Origin: Nematostella vectensis
Taxonomy: Eukaryota; Cnidaria; Anthozoa; Actiniaria; Edwardsiidae
DNA: 64,000 nucleotides
Direction of reading: 5' to 3'
Assembly: GCF_932526225.1 (NCBI RefSeq)
Contig: NC_064034.1
Location: forward strand, 17,806,887 to 17,870,886
Shown: in pieces, positions 21,256 to 33,500 of the stretch
How the letters are laid out: the number at the start of each line of letters is the position of its first letter
Numbering within the stretch: the first letter of the stretch is position 1
Made by a program: the position numbers and the translations under genes
The notes under the pieces: generated by a model
Databases searched by the model: none
What the model saw: only the letters and a program-made list of their open reading frames with translations
Told to the model about the DNA's origin: nothing

Positions 21256-24200
21256 TCACTGCTTGCTTCCTGTGAACAGGAATATGAATATAAGAAGATA
21301 AAGGTTAATTTTGGTAGTGAGTACCAACCGATGATAACTATGGTGTAAACACTACAACAATAAATGACTTACCTTTCCCCGCAATCTTGCGGTTAGCAGA
21401 GTCCCTTGAAGGACGCGGACATTCGACTGCCTCGATAAGTGCGACATCGACCTTGAGAAAATAAATAAGGTTAGAAGTGATGAATAATATATTATGTCAG
21501 AAATGAAGTTAAACACGTCATATTCAATGACTCCCTGAAAACACTAGTTTCACTAACGTTCCAAGTGATGGCCCTTCGCCGAAGCAAAAAAAAGTCCCCC
21601 TGTTTTCACAACGCCTACGCAGACCTTCTAGTTTTTCTACAGCTTGTCTGTTTAGTAATTGTCTTATACCAACCTTCATAAAATCTGCAATCTTAGCGTC
21701 ATCCCATCTCTTACGAAAAAGGCAGACCCTTTTCTTTTGACTCTTTGTCAGAGGCCATGGACACGTCACCTCGGTGACAGCTTTCAGGTTCCAGCCGTTG
21801 TCTTCAGCAATGTCCGGATCGCTCTTGGACTTCCTCTCCCAACAGACCTTTTGCTTATCTTCGTCCGTGAGCGGACAGTTCTCATAGATCTCTTCAACTT
21901 CTTCTATAGTTACCGTCAAGCTTTGTTCTGCTAACTGTTCTACCGCCTCTTTAGCCGACCATTCGTCTGCTTTTTGACGGCACACCAAGAACACTAAATC
22001 CTTATTGTTGAGTTTACACTTGGCGTTCAAACTCTCGTTGCGAGCTACTTGACGCCAAGCTCTCTCGATGTCTTCTTTGATGATGTAGCGAAATCCGATC
22101 TCGTCAACGCAGTTGTCTGGATTCTCTGGGTCATTCCTGTTTCCGGGCTGGAAATTCGCTTGCTCTTCTTGGTACAATTCGTTGAATGTCTTCTGTCCTC
22201 GCCCCTCTCGGCAGCTCCTGATTATACGTTGAGTTATCCTGTTTTTGGCCGTGTAACAGCTTACTGTGAACCCCACCCTGTTTAATGAAAAGTACATTGT
22301 ATCATTCTTATGGTACTCAACTTGAATACCATATTCAGGTTGGAATACCATACTCGTAAATAACAGCATAAGCACAATCAACACTCCCACAAAGGGAACT
22401 CCAATTCTCTTTAGTAAGGCATATAGGCCGGTATTCATCCATACATACTTGATAAGCTGTTCATCTAATTCTTTGGTCAAGTTGTACGTTTCGTTGAAGC
22501 CAGTGCTAGTTTTGATGTTATTGGTAAATTTCTTTATGGTATCTGCCACCTTCTTCATATCATCACTCCGTTTGGCCAGCTCAAAAACCATGATGCGGAC
22601 ATTATTTAAGGAATCCAAAAACGGTCGTTCCGTTAAATTTCCTCTGACAAAGTCCCAAGCCTGAAATGAAGAAGTAGTGAATGTCCAATTTCTATTATAT
22701 TGTAAGGATCCGAGTTCTTGAGTTTCTAGACCCACCAATGAATGAGAAAGTCCCAAGCCTGAAATAAGGAGATAGTAAATGTTCAAAGAAACCAATGTTA
22801 TTGTTATTGCAAGGTATGCCATCTGAGTTCTGGAGTTTCTAGACCTACCAATGTACAGCGCTAACACGCAGGTGACACTGGTGAAAGAGGAAGGTTGCGC
22901 TTTCCTTGAAAATATACCAGCATACACTACACAAAGCGATGAACAATTGAGACGAGCTTCTAAGCCAGTTAGCACCTATGCACGACTCTTGTACCAGGTC
23001 GCATCACAGGTACCCCAAGCTCACTATGTGTATGAAGAAATTATAGTGGTTCACGTTACGTTGTGTGTGTCTTGGTTTACAGTAAGCATATGAGATTGGA
23101 ATAAGCCGTTCACTTTACTACGAAATAAAATCCCGGGAAACAGAACAACGTAACTCTCGAAATGCAAGCCCAAATGGCTTCAAACTTTACCCAGACCATA
23201 TCTAAGACTCCACTGTCAGGTCAGACTAATTTTGAGAGATTTACGATTTTATTTCGTAGTAAAGTGAACGACTTATTCCAATGTCATATGTTTACTGTAA
23301 ACCTTGACACACACAACGTAACGTGAACCACTATAATTTATTCATACACACAGTAAGCTTGTGGTACCTGTGGTCGCATTTGGACCCTATGGCTCCCGGC
23401 TGTCCTTTGAGTAAGTCATTTACGGTGATTTTCTTGCAAGAGCAAAAGATAATCTTTCCCTTTTGACATTTTTTTGCATTTTGGATCTTGGCCTATCACG
23501 ACACAACTCCAGTCATTATACAAACCTCATTCATAATACCAAGGGCCTCGGTGATGTTAGCGATCTGTTCCTGAATCGCGGTATTGGCGAGGGTGACATT
23601 CCTAAGCGCTTGCAGTGCTTCGTCCTTTGTTTTGGTGCACTGCTGTTTATCATCAATCAACTTAAAAACCTGAAAACCTGGAATTTAACAAATTTCTCTT
23701 AGCTTCCAAGGTATGTACTCTTATAAGGGGCAGCGATGGTAAATCCGGTAGGTAGGTAAACCTTAGACTTGGCGAGGCCCCGAGAGCCGCGTTTCAGAAT
23801 TCGAGCCCGAGACTTTTGTAAAATTTCGAGTTCCGAGCCCTAGCTTTTCCAGTCTCTTAACAACCGAACCCGAGCTTTTTTTTCGAGCTTGTTTTCGGAT
23901 AACTTAGGTATGTCATAAACATCAGTTGAATAAAAGAATTAGTAGAGTTACAATACGATCTTGCTAAAGTAGCTAAAGTTTCTGTTTAAAGCGGAAAGGC
24001 TTTAACACGAAGTGGAAACCCGTAGCATGGTAACAACATAAAACAGATCGCGTTTAACAAAATCAGAGACTCTTAAAATCCGAGACTGTGGTACAAAAAA
24101 CGATGCTTCGATGCCCTAAAATTTTAGAAAAAACTTCGAGACCCTAAAATTTTAGAAAAAACTTCGAGATTTCGAGACTTTGCGAAATTTTTGCGAAACT

Positions 24201-27196
24201 TTTGAATTTCGAGGAACACATCGCTACTCCTCTTATACACCACGATATTTGTCACCTTATGATCAAAATGTTGTGGAGTCACGAGCCGCGTAGCAGTAAA
24301 TTTTGATCATGAGGGTACATACCACTGATAGCTATAGGAAGTTTGTTTTCTAACAAAAAAGACGAAAACATGTATTTAAAAAATCCAAACAGCACACGCT
24401 CTTTGAAGGTTTTTTTGGCTCCATTGCTTTATGTAAAGCTGCAAAGATTGTTCGTATGACTTATCTCGTGGTATGTCTTGGTATATTTGCTATAGCTAGC
24501 AATCGATCAGAGAGCGAGATTACGCGCAAGTGCTGTAAAACAAAACAATAACCAGGCGATTATAGAGAAGATATATGAGCCTGCAGCTCCATTATTTAAC
24601 TTGATACGGAATCAGTTTGTCCGTCTGTCGGTCTCTCTGTACGTTCTCCTAACTTACCCATGCTGGCGAAGTTGAGTCCAAGGGATAATCCATTTTTGAA
24701 GGCTTCGGCAATCTTAAAGGCTTTACTGAAGCGTGTGTTCAGTCGAGTCTTGGTGTTTCTTATTCGTGTCCTAAAGGCGCTTATAAATTTCCCGATTTTG
24801 GATTGTTTTACAATTGATGGTCCGTCGGACACAGAAACCTTGAGGCTGACGTGTTGTTCCGTCGACACCTGAGAAGATTAAGAAGTTGGTTGGCTGCCAA
24901 AATTATTTCATTTGATAATGCGACTCTATTGGCCCTTAAACATGTCGTTTATACGACCATGGGATTCTAATGACGTTCATATTTTTCAGTCAAATGACCA
25001 AGCGATTCCTAACAGATAGGATGTTTACGTTTGTACCTGGGATATTTTACTAGCGGCGTGTCGTTTACGAATGATCTTGGCAAGTCTTATCCCAGCAGGC
25101 ACAGCCAGGGCGAGGGCAGGAAAAGCGATGTTGAGCGCATTGTCCAGCTTTGACTGGTAAATTCCGAGAATCTCGGTATATAGGATATCCTCAGCTGTAT
25201 TGTTCTTCTCCTTCATTATTTTCTGTAAAATTTGACAAGTTTATTGGTGTGTTTCCCATGCGTAAGTAGTGTATGGCTGGAGTCCCCTCCCCGGAGTTAC
25301 GTGTATGGTTACGATAAAAGTTTTCAGGGATTTTCCTTCAAACTCTGAGTCTTTGCAAAGTTGGCTGCAGGAAGAAAAAATGGTGGAGAACCCGTGATAC
25401 CAGGAAAAGCGAAGGCAGGCATGTGAGACATGTTGTGGCGTTACACGGTGCTAGATCTTTGTTTCATGTGGGCTAGCTCAATACGTCTATTAGATATATA
25501 GATTTCTATATTAATATAACTTGCGTGGATCCATCGAATGGTTGGAAGGCGTTAAGACTTTAATGTGTAAAACATATACCGGGAGGGGAGTTTCTGGATT
25601 GTTTAATCCAAATCTTTTCTGCACCCACGAACACTCTATCCACTTCTGGCATAACCGAACTATTTACCTTGATCTCCGCCACTCCGTTATTCATGCTATT
25701 GCTTACGGACGGGTGGATAGACTTGATGTATCGTTCCTGTTCGTCGTCGATGTTTTTGAGTCGAAAAAGGACAGACTCAAAGTTATTAATATCTTTTCCA
25801 ATCCATAACTGCTCGTGCTCAGCTACGAGAAACAAGAATACAGGGTACAGGGCCTTAGCAGGGGACATGTATCCCCTCCCCAAATAATTCCAAAGCTATT
25901 TAATGTTAGTCCACCGATCAGTGATTTTCAGCGGGTTTTTCTTGTTTGTTTTAAGATAATGTGGTGCCCCAAATATTCATGCGCCCCCCCCCCCCCCCCC
26001 ATCTTTCTGTAAGGTGCGCGCACCTCATCATACGGTTTAGCACTGATCGGAGGAACCGATACGGTTGTAGGCTACAATATTGACCTGCATGAGCTGACCT
26101 GTCACGCCACTAACACATGGCGTGACATGTCACCGTTACATAGATCAGAACGACTGCATGGGAAAATCAGGCATTGCTGAGGAATGGTGTAAGATTAGAT
26201 TTGAGGAGGCTTGGGTCAAACTATATTGTCTTCGTGCCTACCTTGGAACTGTAAATTATCGGCCTGGTCACTAAGCTCTTTAAGTTCCTTCTTTCCGGCT
26301 TCAAATTGTTTCTCGTATTCGCATAGCTCAGGCTCCTGGAGCTCTCCACAGCAACCGTGAACAGCACTGTAAATTGCCGCAGACAACGACACTGCAGAGA
26401 GCACTAAATTTGCAACCTCGCCTCCAATTTTAAAACCCTTGAACACGGTACTTATCCAACCTGCAGTAGGAAATAGAATGGAATTTCTACGTGATCCTTA
26501 GGGTCTTTTGGGTAATGGTGTCTAGCTGACGAAGAGGACGCCATATTTTGGAAATTACCCAGAAGACCCTGGGAACAGGGTTGATGACATTTCACATTTT
26601 CTCGGTTGTCTCATGGCTTGGAAGGCGATATTTTTTCTCTACAGCTCTTCTGTTATTCACTTTACTTCATCAACAAAGCAGCTTTATTAAAAGATAATAC
26701 CTCTATAGACCAGATGTACAGAGATACAAACCTTTTTTCCCGGGGCTCTCATGTTCTTGCTTCTGTGGCTTTAGTTTCGGCACCTCGTTTTCTGTAGACA
26801 CGGTTTAGACAACAAATGAGTAAAAAGGATGCTACAGGGAGGGGTTATTCCACTTAATTCCTTCCCTCCACTTGGGTAATGGGTTCCTTTCGTGTGTAAC
26901 AAGTGAAAGAAATAAAGGGAAGGCGAACCAAAATTATAATGTTTTTTTCTTTCATTAAACTCCTCTTACAAGTTGAGTTTCTTTTCAGTAAGGCATTCAC
27001 CTTCGCTATTTTCGTCTTGTTCTGTTTCTAGATCGTCGGTATCGTCATCTTCATCCACTTTCTTCTCCGTATCCGTCTGAATGTAATCATGTTTAGATTT
27101 ATCGATGGGTCTCCGTTTGAACTTGGCTTCACTGAATTCTTGCAGAAGCAGAAGTACGCACAGAATGATGACGAGGCGTGAGCAAGGCCGCGCCAT
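21256..27196 (-). CDS. Tandem-family gene A: secreted/membrane helical protein, unknown family
   Basis: Eleven exons on the minus strand: 27196-27001, 26791-26732, 26460-26242, 25822-25668, 25222-25037, 24868-24658, 23677-23526, 22660-22449, 22277-21674, 21451-21373, 21269-21256. They join in frame to 695 residues. Residues 1-24 form a signal peptide (LVIILCVLLLLQEFSEA). Next come an acidic Asp/Glu linker (~44-66) and a hydrophobic segment (EVANLVLSAVSLSAAIY, ~98-114) before a charged coiled-coil stretch. A second hydrophobic segment (NIAFPALALAVPAG) is at ~232-245. A basic helix and two Asn/Thr-rich helical exons follow, then a C-terminal module of three Cys-paired repeats (551-665). If the 171-nt intron 22448-22278 is retained, a transmembrane helix is added (752 residues). 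Splice choices are by eye but agree across copies A, B and C. The family is not recognised; function unknown. Confidence 0.75.
22278..22448 (-). other. Exitron-like retained-intron candidate in gene A
   Basis: Bounded by GTATGT at 22448 and AACAG at 22278. It is 171 nt (57 codons) with no stop, and exon 8 and exon 9 are in the same frame with or without it. Its translation contains a strong hydrophobic segment (VPFVGVLIVLMLLFTSMVF). The equivalent intervals of copies B and C are longer and contain stops. Confidence 0.6.
23005..23371. mobile_element. MITE with long TIRs in gene A intron 7
   Basis: Inverted arms of about 130 bp begin ACAGGTACC and include TATAGTGGTTCACGTTACGT. An 8-bp direct repeat GGTCGCAT flanks it (22997-23004 and 23372-23379). 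The equivalent site in gene C (about 50159-50168) has a single GGTCGCAT, that is, an empty site. No ORF of its own. Confidence 0.85.
23726..24229. mobile_element. hAT-like MITE in gene A intron 6
   Basis: A 504-bp block flanked by 8-bp direct repeats CTCTTATA (23718-23725, 24230-24237). Inverted ends contain GCAGCGATG / CATCGCTAC. The interior repeats TTCGAG many times and has a ~25-bp tandem pair (ATTTTAGAAAAAACTTCGAG) near 24120-24170. Absent from introns 6 of copies B and C. Confidence 0.75.
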
Positions 27197-29107
27197 GTTT
27201 CCAGCTTATCCTAGATGTATAATTGACAACGTACTTTTAATTATTTAAAAGTCTTTCTTTAATTTCAGGTTTTACAAAAGACTTCCTCTATTTTGCGCAA
27301 ACAGGAGGGCCAAGGAAATAGGAAAATATACCTGAGCGTGCTTACCTTGAGAACCAATTATAATGCAGAATTTTTCGCCTCTACCGAAAAGGAATAAAGA
27401 AATGCTTTTCGAAATAAAAGAATACGAGGATTCTTTTCGATTGAATTTGTGAACGACTAGCACATTCGGGGTGATGGACTGTAGATAAATTTGTATCCGA
27501 AGCTCTGAATGACCTGAATCTCTAGTAACCGCGAATTATTTCGGTGTTGAACTTTTATCTTGAGGTCGTGAAGGAGTGGCCAATGTAATAATCCTTTAAT
27601 ATCGTAACGATATTGAATATCTTATTTTGTCACAAGACAAGCCTCTTTTCTGATAGTCTTTAGAGCTCGTAGCCATCTTATTATCGTTAGAGAAGAGTTT
27701 TGGCACTATAAGGTTGTATCTGGCTGAAACCCGCTGTTCTCGGGTTTGAATTCTTCCTTTTAAAAATCTTTCTTTGTGGGAGCACGAACTTGAAGAATTT
27801 AAAATTCGTATTTATGTCTTCAAAATTTCGCATTTTTGGTCTTAAGCCAATAAAATTTGATTGATTACGCCCTTTTCCTACACAAGTGAACGGATTTTGG
27901 ATCCTTGGCGGACGGTGGCTGTACTCGTGCATTATAGTTCTCTTAACGTTATTGCTTACGTTAGAACCGACATACTTACCTTGTTAGGGAAACGCTTAGT
28001 TTTGGTGAAGTTACCAACAGTCAAAGAACCCAAGTCACAGAAGCTTATTCATTAACCGAAAGGAGTGACCTGTGACTGAAGACTTCCTAAATTAAAAACG
28101 AAGAACTTTTGACGTTTGTTTGCCTGAATCATTTATTATTTAGTCACCACTTTCGCTTAATGTCGTCTAAATTTTCTATTATTATTATTTTTTAGTTGTA
28201 ATTGAATCACTCGTTTCAAATGTCCCATGGTTTTTATTTATTACACGTCCAATTGTAATTTACGTTTGTTTTAGAAAAAAACATTTATTGCAACATTTGT
28301 AAAAATGTGTCTGTCTGAAGATTGTTTGATTTGGACATAATTATTAACATGTTAACCGTCAATTTCATGGTGTATGCCGTGTCATGCCAATGAAAACTTT
28401 TTCTACTTCTAATTGCCTTAAAGCGCTGAGCAAACATGATTTTATTTCGAGGTTGTTTAGATATGTAGAATATGAGCAATTCCACAAAAGCCTAACAGTG
28501 TTAGATATATCTATAGATAGGATGATCTTGGATCTCTGATACTGCGCCCCTTGAACGTTCAACACGCGTCGACCTTAGCCCTTTATCAAATATTTGCGTT
28601 TTCTTCTTTGTAATTGCCCTGGTGGTACCAGTGTGGGCGACACGGTATGTCGCTAACAAGGCAGAGCCCAAAATTCTGAGGGTTGTCCAATACCCTGAAA
28701 AATTTATGCATGTCATTGTCTGAAACAATTTAGGCCACTGGAGCGTATCAGAGAACGATTTAAAACAATGGGAACAATGCCAAGAGAAAAAGGCCATGTA
28801 TACATTTTAACAGGGTATCAGACTGGTATGCTTGGCTTTTTATCCATTTTTTACAGTGCTTGACGCATTCATGGTAAGTCATTATCTGTGTTACGGTGTT
28901 GTTTTGAAAAGCAGGGTCACCAGTAGAACAAACAGTGGGGATGTCGGTTAATCGACTTAACATCTCGGACACAGCCTTGAAAGCCTCACGTCACTCAAAC
29001 TTCTTCAGGTGCATACCCAATATTTCCTGGGGGGAGAGGGGAGAGGACATTCATTGGTATCATATGGAAGAAATGATAACTTTTTAGCTGACAAGTGGAG
29101 AGTGTGC

Positions 29108-29195
29108 GTTGTGAAAGCAAGGCAAGAAACTCCTGTATTTAGGCACCATGTCCGTAAGCCATCAGGCTGGAGATATGCATTAAGTCTGAACGTCG
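29108..29195 (-). pseudogene. Fragment of the WD40/SOCS-box gene (unit A scar)
   Basis: On the minus strand this reads LNAYLQPDGLRTW and VSCLAFT, matching the parent gene at about 57775-57860. The match stops on both sides, so it is a broken remnant carried by the segmental duplication. Confidence 0.8.
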
Positions 29196-29264
29196 AACCT
29201 TTGAGAATCTTTTGGGATCTTATAACGTTATGGTTTACCGGTGAGTTGTGCTGGAAATTAGGAC

Positions 29265-29627
29265 AGGCCCGTAGCCAAGGGGGGTTCGGACAAACCTCCC
29301 CCCCCCCCCCCCACACACACACACCCGGCTTAAAGGTCCGCTCAGAGAAAACAAAAAACATATAACGTTTGGATGGATTACCGTGCACATCAATATGTCT
29401 TTAAAATGACTAAAAAATTTTTTTTTTAAATAATCATCTTGATGATTATCGCTATATGTTAAAAAGCACCCTATTAAGGGAGCTTTAAAATATATTCTAA
29501 ATAAAAGATTGAATTTATTTGAAGTATTGATTGCCTAATGTAAAGGCGAGGGGAGGGGTATACCGGAAATTTGGTCCGCTGAAATGAAAAAACGAACCAC
29601 CCCGCTCTAAATCCTGGCTACGGGACT
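29265..29627. mobile_element. TIR element, AGGCCCGTAGCCAGG family
   Basis: Begins AGGCCCGTAGCCAAGGGGG and ends ATCCTGGCTACGGGACT, an inverted pair. It contains a poly-C/CA tract (about 29288-29325). No coding potential. Confidence 0.65.
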
Positions 29628-29668
29628 GTAGGTAATCACTTACTCCATAGATTGAATTTTGTTTAGTC

Positions 29669-30011
29669 AGGCCCGTACCCAGGGGGGGTGCGGAGGGTGC
29701 GAACGCACCCCCCCCCCTCCTCCCACGCACACAACGGCCGGAAGTCCATTTTCGGTTTTTCAATAGGGCAATAGACGTGCTGTTTGTCAAAAAAACTATA
29801 AAGCATAAGCTCTGGTATGGCATCACTCTGGTAAGCCATCAATCAATAAGTCAGACTTTTTTTGTAGCCAAATCCGACGATAAACGTCCCTTGGAGATCA
29901 ATGAAAGGCATAAAAAATCTATTTTTGTTCTTTCGGGGGTGGTCAGGCTTATATCAGAAAACTTGCTCCCTCCCCCCCCCTCCCCCCAGAGAAAAACCTG
30001 TGTATGGGCCT
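29669..30011. mobile_element. TIR element, AGGCCCGTAGCCAGG family
   Basis: Begins AGGCCCGTACCCAGGGGGG and ends CCTGTGTATGGGCCT, an inverted pair with mismatches. It lies directly next to the previous element. Confidence 0.65.
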
Positions 30012-30595
30012 GTTAGTGCAGAATGTTCGGTACAAATGCATACTTTTCAGCTGGGGGTTTATACTCGTAATGGTGAAGGCGAAGACCGCAAAAACAATAA
30101 ATGATTATTACATGTCTACTAATTAAAACTTGTTCTTACCACGGCTGTGCATACTGAGGCAGTTCGAGAAGAAGCAGATGTATTCTCTCTGATTTTCACT
30201 AATTCTAATCAATGAGTTGATTACGCATTCAAGAGAGTTCTCTTTTATTTCTGATGTTGCACTATTGGTAAGGTGAACGAAGTGAAATCCATATATGCAG
30301 GCGCGAGTCCAGAGGGAGGGACACCACTATGCTCATGTGACGAGATGGGTTCGACTCCGGTTGACCCCTTTGTTGGTAGTTAAGAAGACGGTTAATTTTA
30401 TGTATGTATTTGAATAAAAAAGTTTCTAGATGTATCTAGTGACCTATTTCTAGGGCTAAGGATGCCCATTTGAACTTAATTGACCCGTGATCAATGAATT
30501 CCAACTCTGGACCCCACTATGCGTTTTTTTTTCTAGACACGCCCCTGATATGCGATTACATAGTGTTTTAATAAAGATTCTACGTTCGTCTTATT

Positions 30596-33500
30596 TCATT
30601 CCTCGCGTCTCTGCTTGCTTCCTGTGAACAAACGCAAATGAAGATAATAAGATAAAAGATAAATAAACTATGGTGTTAATCACAATGACACACTTGGGAG
30701 TGCGATAGTTTTACCAATTTAATCGGAAATTCCGGAATGAGAACCAAGTTTTTCCGGAATACCATAATGGTAAGAAAAAGTTTCCTATATTTCAGAATTT
30801 CCGGGATGATTTATGCACCATTTGCTCCTCCACCCAGAAATTCTACTTTTATGCTCCTGGGTATTAGTTGCCGATGGGGGCCTCGGTCAAATATTCTATG
30901 GAAAACTGCAAATGGTACACGATTTTCCGGAATTTCTCTCAAGCAATACTCTCAAGCAATTTTTCTCAAGCATTTCTCTCAAGAAATTCCATATTTTCCG
31001 GAAATTTTCCAGTGGGAGGAATCTGTACCATATACAAAATAACCAGAAGTACCGGAATTTCCGATTAAATGGTAAACAAGACCCACCTTTATCCGCGATC
31101 TTGTGGTCAGCGGAGTCCCGGGAAGGACGCGGACATTCGACTGCCTTGATAAGTGCGACATCGACCTTGAGAAAATAAAACGGCATATCCTTAATATTAT
31201 AAGCGTTACGTCTGTCGGGAAAACGTTTTTGATTGGTCGAGCGGTATGGGTCATCAACCTGCACAAACTTTTGAACGAGAATTCTTGCAGGCGCAAGATA
31301 AACATTCCAAAAACCCTTAGTTTGTAGTATTCGGAAAACTCACTAACTGTGCGAGATATCTAATTATATCGACATGCCTGGAGATAAGGGCATGAATCTG
31401 TTCTAAAGGCAAAAGTTTAGTGTAAAGAAACAAGCAATGTTTGTCTGATGATGGGGAAGGTCAATGGATTAAAAATCGAATTGTGTTTTAACAAGTGTCG
31501 CCTAGAAATCATAATTTATGCCCGGAATAGGATATGCTTAGGAAGTTCATTCAATAACTTGATTTTTGGCCTCCTGAAATGTGTCTGATAATACAAATGA
31601 AGATATAGATTGGGTTGCTTGCGTCGAGAAAGTTTAGCAAAGACGTATTTCGCTAGGGTACGAGAATTATGTAAAAGACGTCATGTTAGCTAGGGATATG
31701 CTCAAGAACTTGGTTTTAGGACTTTTAAAATGTGTCTATCATAATTTCTTCGCCTGAGTTAAGTAAGAAAAGCAAACACATGAAACGTGTTCCACAGCTA
31801 GACATCGAAGCTGAACTGTATGTTGATGAATTTGAAAACGGAGGCACTGTATGTTGGATTTGATTTACATGAGATATCTATTTTTTGAAAAATATGAACT
31901 AAGTTGTTGAAGACTGTTGCATAAATACTTAAAGTGATTACAAATAACTCAAATAATTATTCTTTTTTTTGTTTTTAACGTTTATTAATATACTTTATAG
32001 ACCCAGCAAAAAGTGAATCTAGAAATATATTTTTTTGTAAAATAAGCTCTTCTGTTTTACATTTACTATCAACACAAGGTGACGGTTCCTGTTCTGGTAA
32101 GTAATAAATACGTTATGTTATAAATCAAGTTATACAAGTTTTATTCAATGACTCCCCGAAAACACTGTTTTCGCTAAAGTTCCGAGTGATGGCCTTTTGC
32201 CTAAGCAAAAAGAGTCCCCCTGTTTCCACAACGCCTACGCCTACTTTTTCCACGGGCGCCCCAAGTTCAGTGGTCTTCTCGTATGAAACCGCTTCGATAC
32301 TAAGTTTATATATGTACATAGAAACGTATTAAAAAATAAAATAATTAGTTGTGGATTTTGGTGTATAATAAAGGCTGAAGTGTTACAAAAAGTCTCTGTG
32401 TCGTTTTGTTTCCCATTTGAGCCGTTTTGGGAGTTCAAAAGAGGGTCCGCCAATACCTATCGGCGGACCCTCCTCTGAGGGTCTGAACTTGGGGCGCCTG
32501 TGGTTTTTCCACAGGTCGCCTGTTAAAAAGTTGCCTTTCCAAATATACAAACCTTCATGAAACCTGCAATCTTAGTGTCATCCCATCCTTTCTCTCGAAA
32601 AAGGCAGACCCTTTTCTTCTGACTCTCTGTCAGAGGCCATGGACACGTCACCTCGGTGACAGCTTCCAGGTTCCAGCCGTTGTCTTCAGCAATGTCCTGA
32701 TCGCTCTTGGACTTCCTCTCCGAACAGACCTGTTGCTTATCTTCGTCCGTGAGCGGACAGTTCTCATAGATCTCTTCAACTTCTTCTTTAGTTACCGTCA
32801 ATCTTTGTTTAGTTAAGCGTTCTACCGCCTTTTGAGCCGACCACCCCTCTGCTTTCTCACGGCACACCAAGAACACTAAATCCTTATTGTTGAGTTTACA
32901 CTTGGCGTTCAAACTCTCGTTGCGAGCTACTTGACGCCAAGCTCTCTCGATGTCTACTTTACGGATGTAGCGAAATCCGATCTTGTCACAGCAGTTGTCT
33001 GGATTCTCTGGGTCATTCTTGTCTCCAGGCTGGAAGTTTGCTTGCTCTTCTTGGTACAACTCGTCGAATGTCTTCCGCCCTCGCCCCTCTCGGCAACTCC
33101 TGATTATACGTTGAGTTATTCTGTTTTTGGCCGTGTAACAGCTTACGGTGAACCCCACCCTGTTTGATGAAAAGTACACTGGAAATGTATTATTCTTAAT
33201 TGTATTCAGGGGGAAAGGGGGAGGGCTTCTTTATTCCAATAAATTAAGATGAAATCTATATGACATAAAAATCTCCTGTATTAATTTGTTTATAAACTGC
33301 ACTCTATGTCTTGCACTCTTGAAATTGTACCCCTGACCCAAGAAATTATTTATCCGCACCTGCAAGACCTCAACTTCTTTAAAGTAGGATCTCTCATTTA
33401 AACAATTTTTTTATTTCGGAACGGATGCCGTAATGAAGCGTACCCGGACGACATTATCCACTCTCCTTTTGAGAATAATAATAGCAAAAAGAACCTACCA

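Larger units (their letters stand above)
27197..30595. other. Region between genes A and B: shared 5' flank and TIR elements
   Basis: 27197 to about 29200 is the 5' flank of gene A and is alignable with the flanks of B (37600-39240, then 47800-48180 after an interruption) and C (54700-56465). A block around GAACTTTTGACGTTTGTTTG is present in all three. A short open tail at 28501-28600 resembles one at 39060-39150. A WD40/SOCS fragment lies at 29108-29195 and two TIR elements at 29265-30011. From about 30066 the 3' flank of gene B begins. No independent gene is supported. Confidence 0.6.

Noticed and set aside
21659..22285. Plus-strand ORFs opposite exon 9 of gene A (and equivalents in B and C)
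   Set aside because: They are antisense shadows of a real minus-strand exon. Their presence in all three copies follows from the duplication.
30295..30385. Second tRNA-like element (GGTTCGACTCCGG)
   Set aside because: Only a B-box-like string is seen; there is no convincing A box or repeat body.
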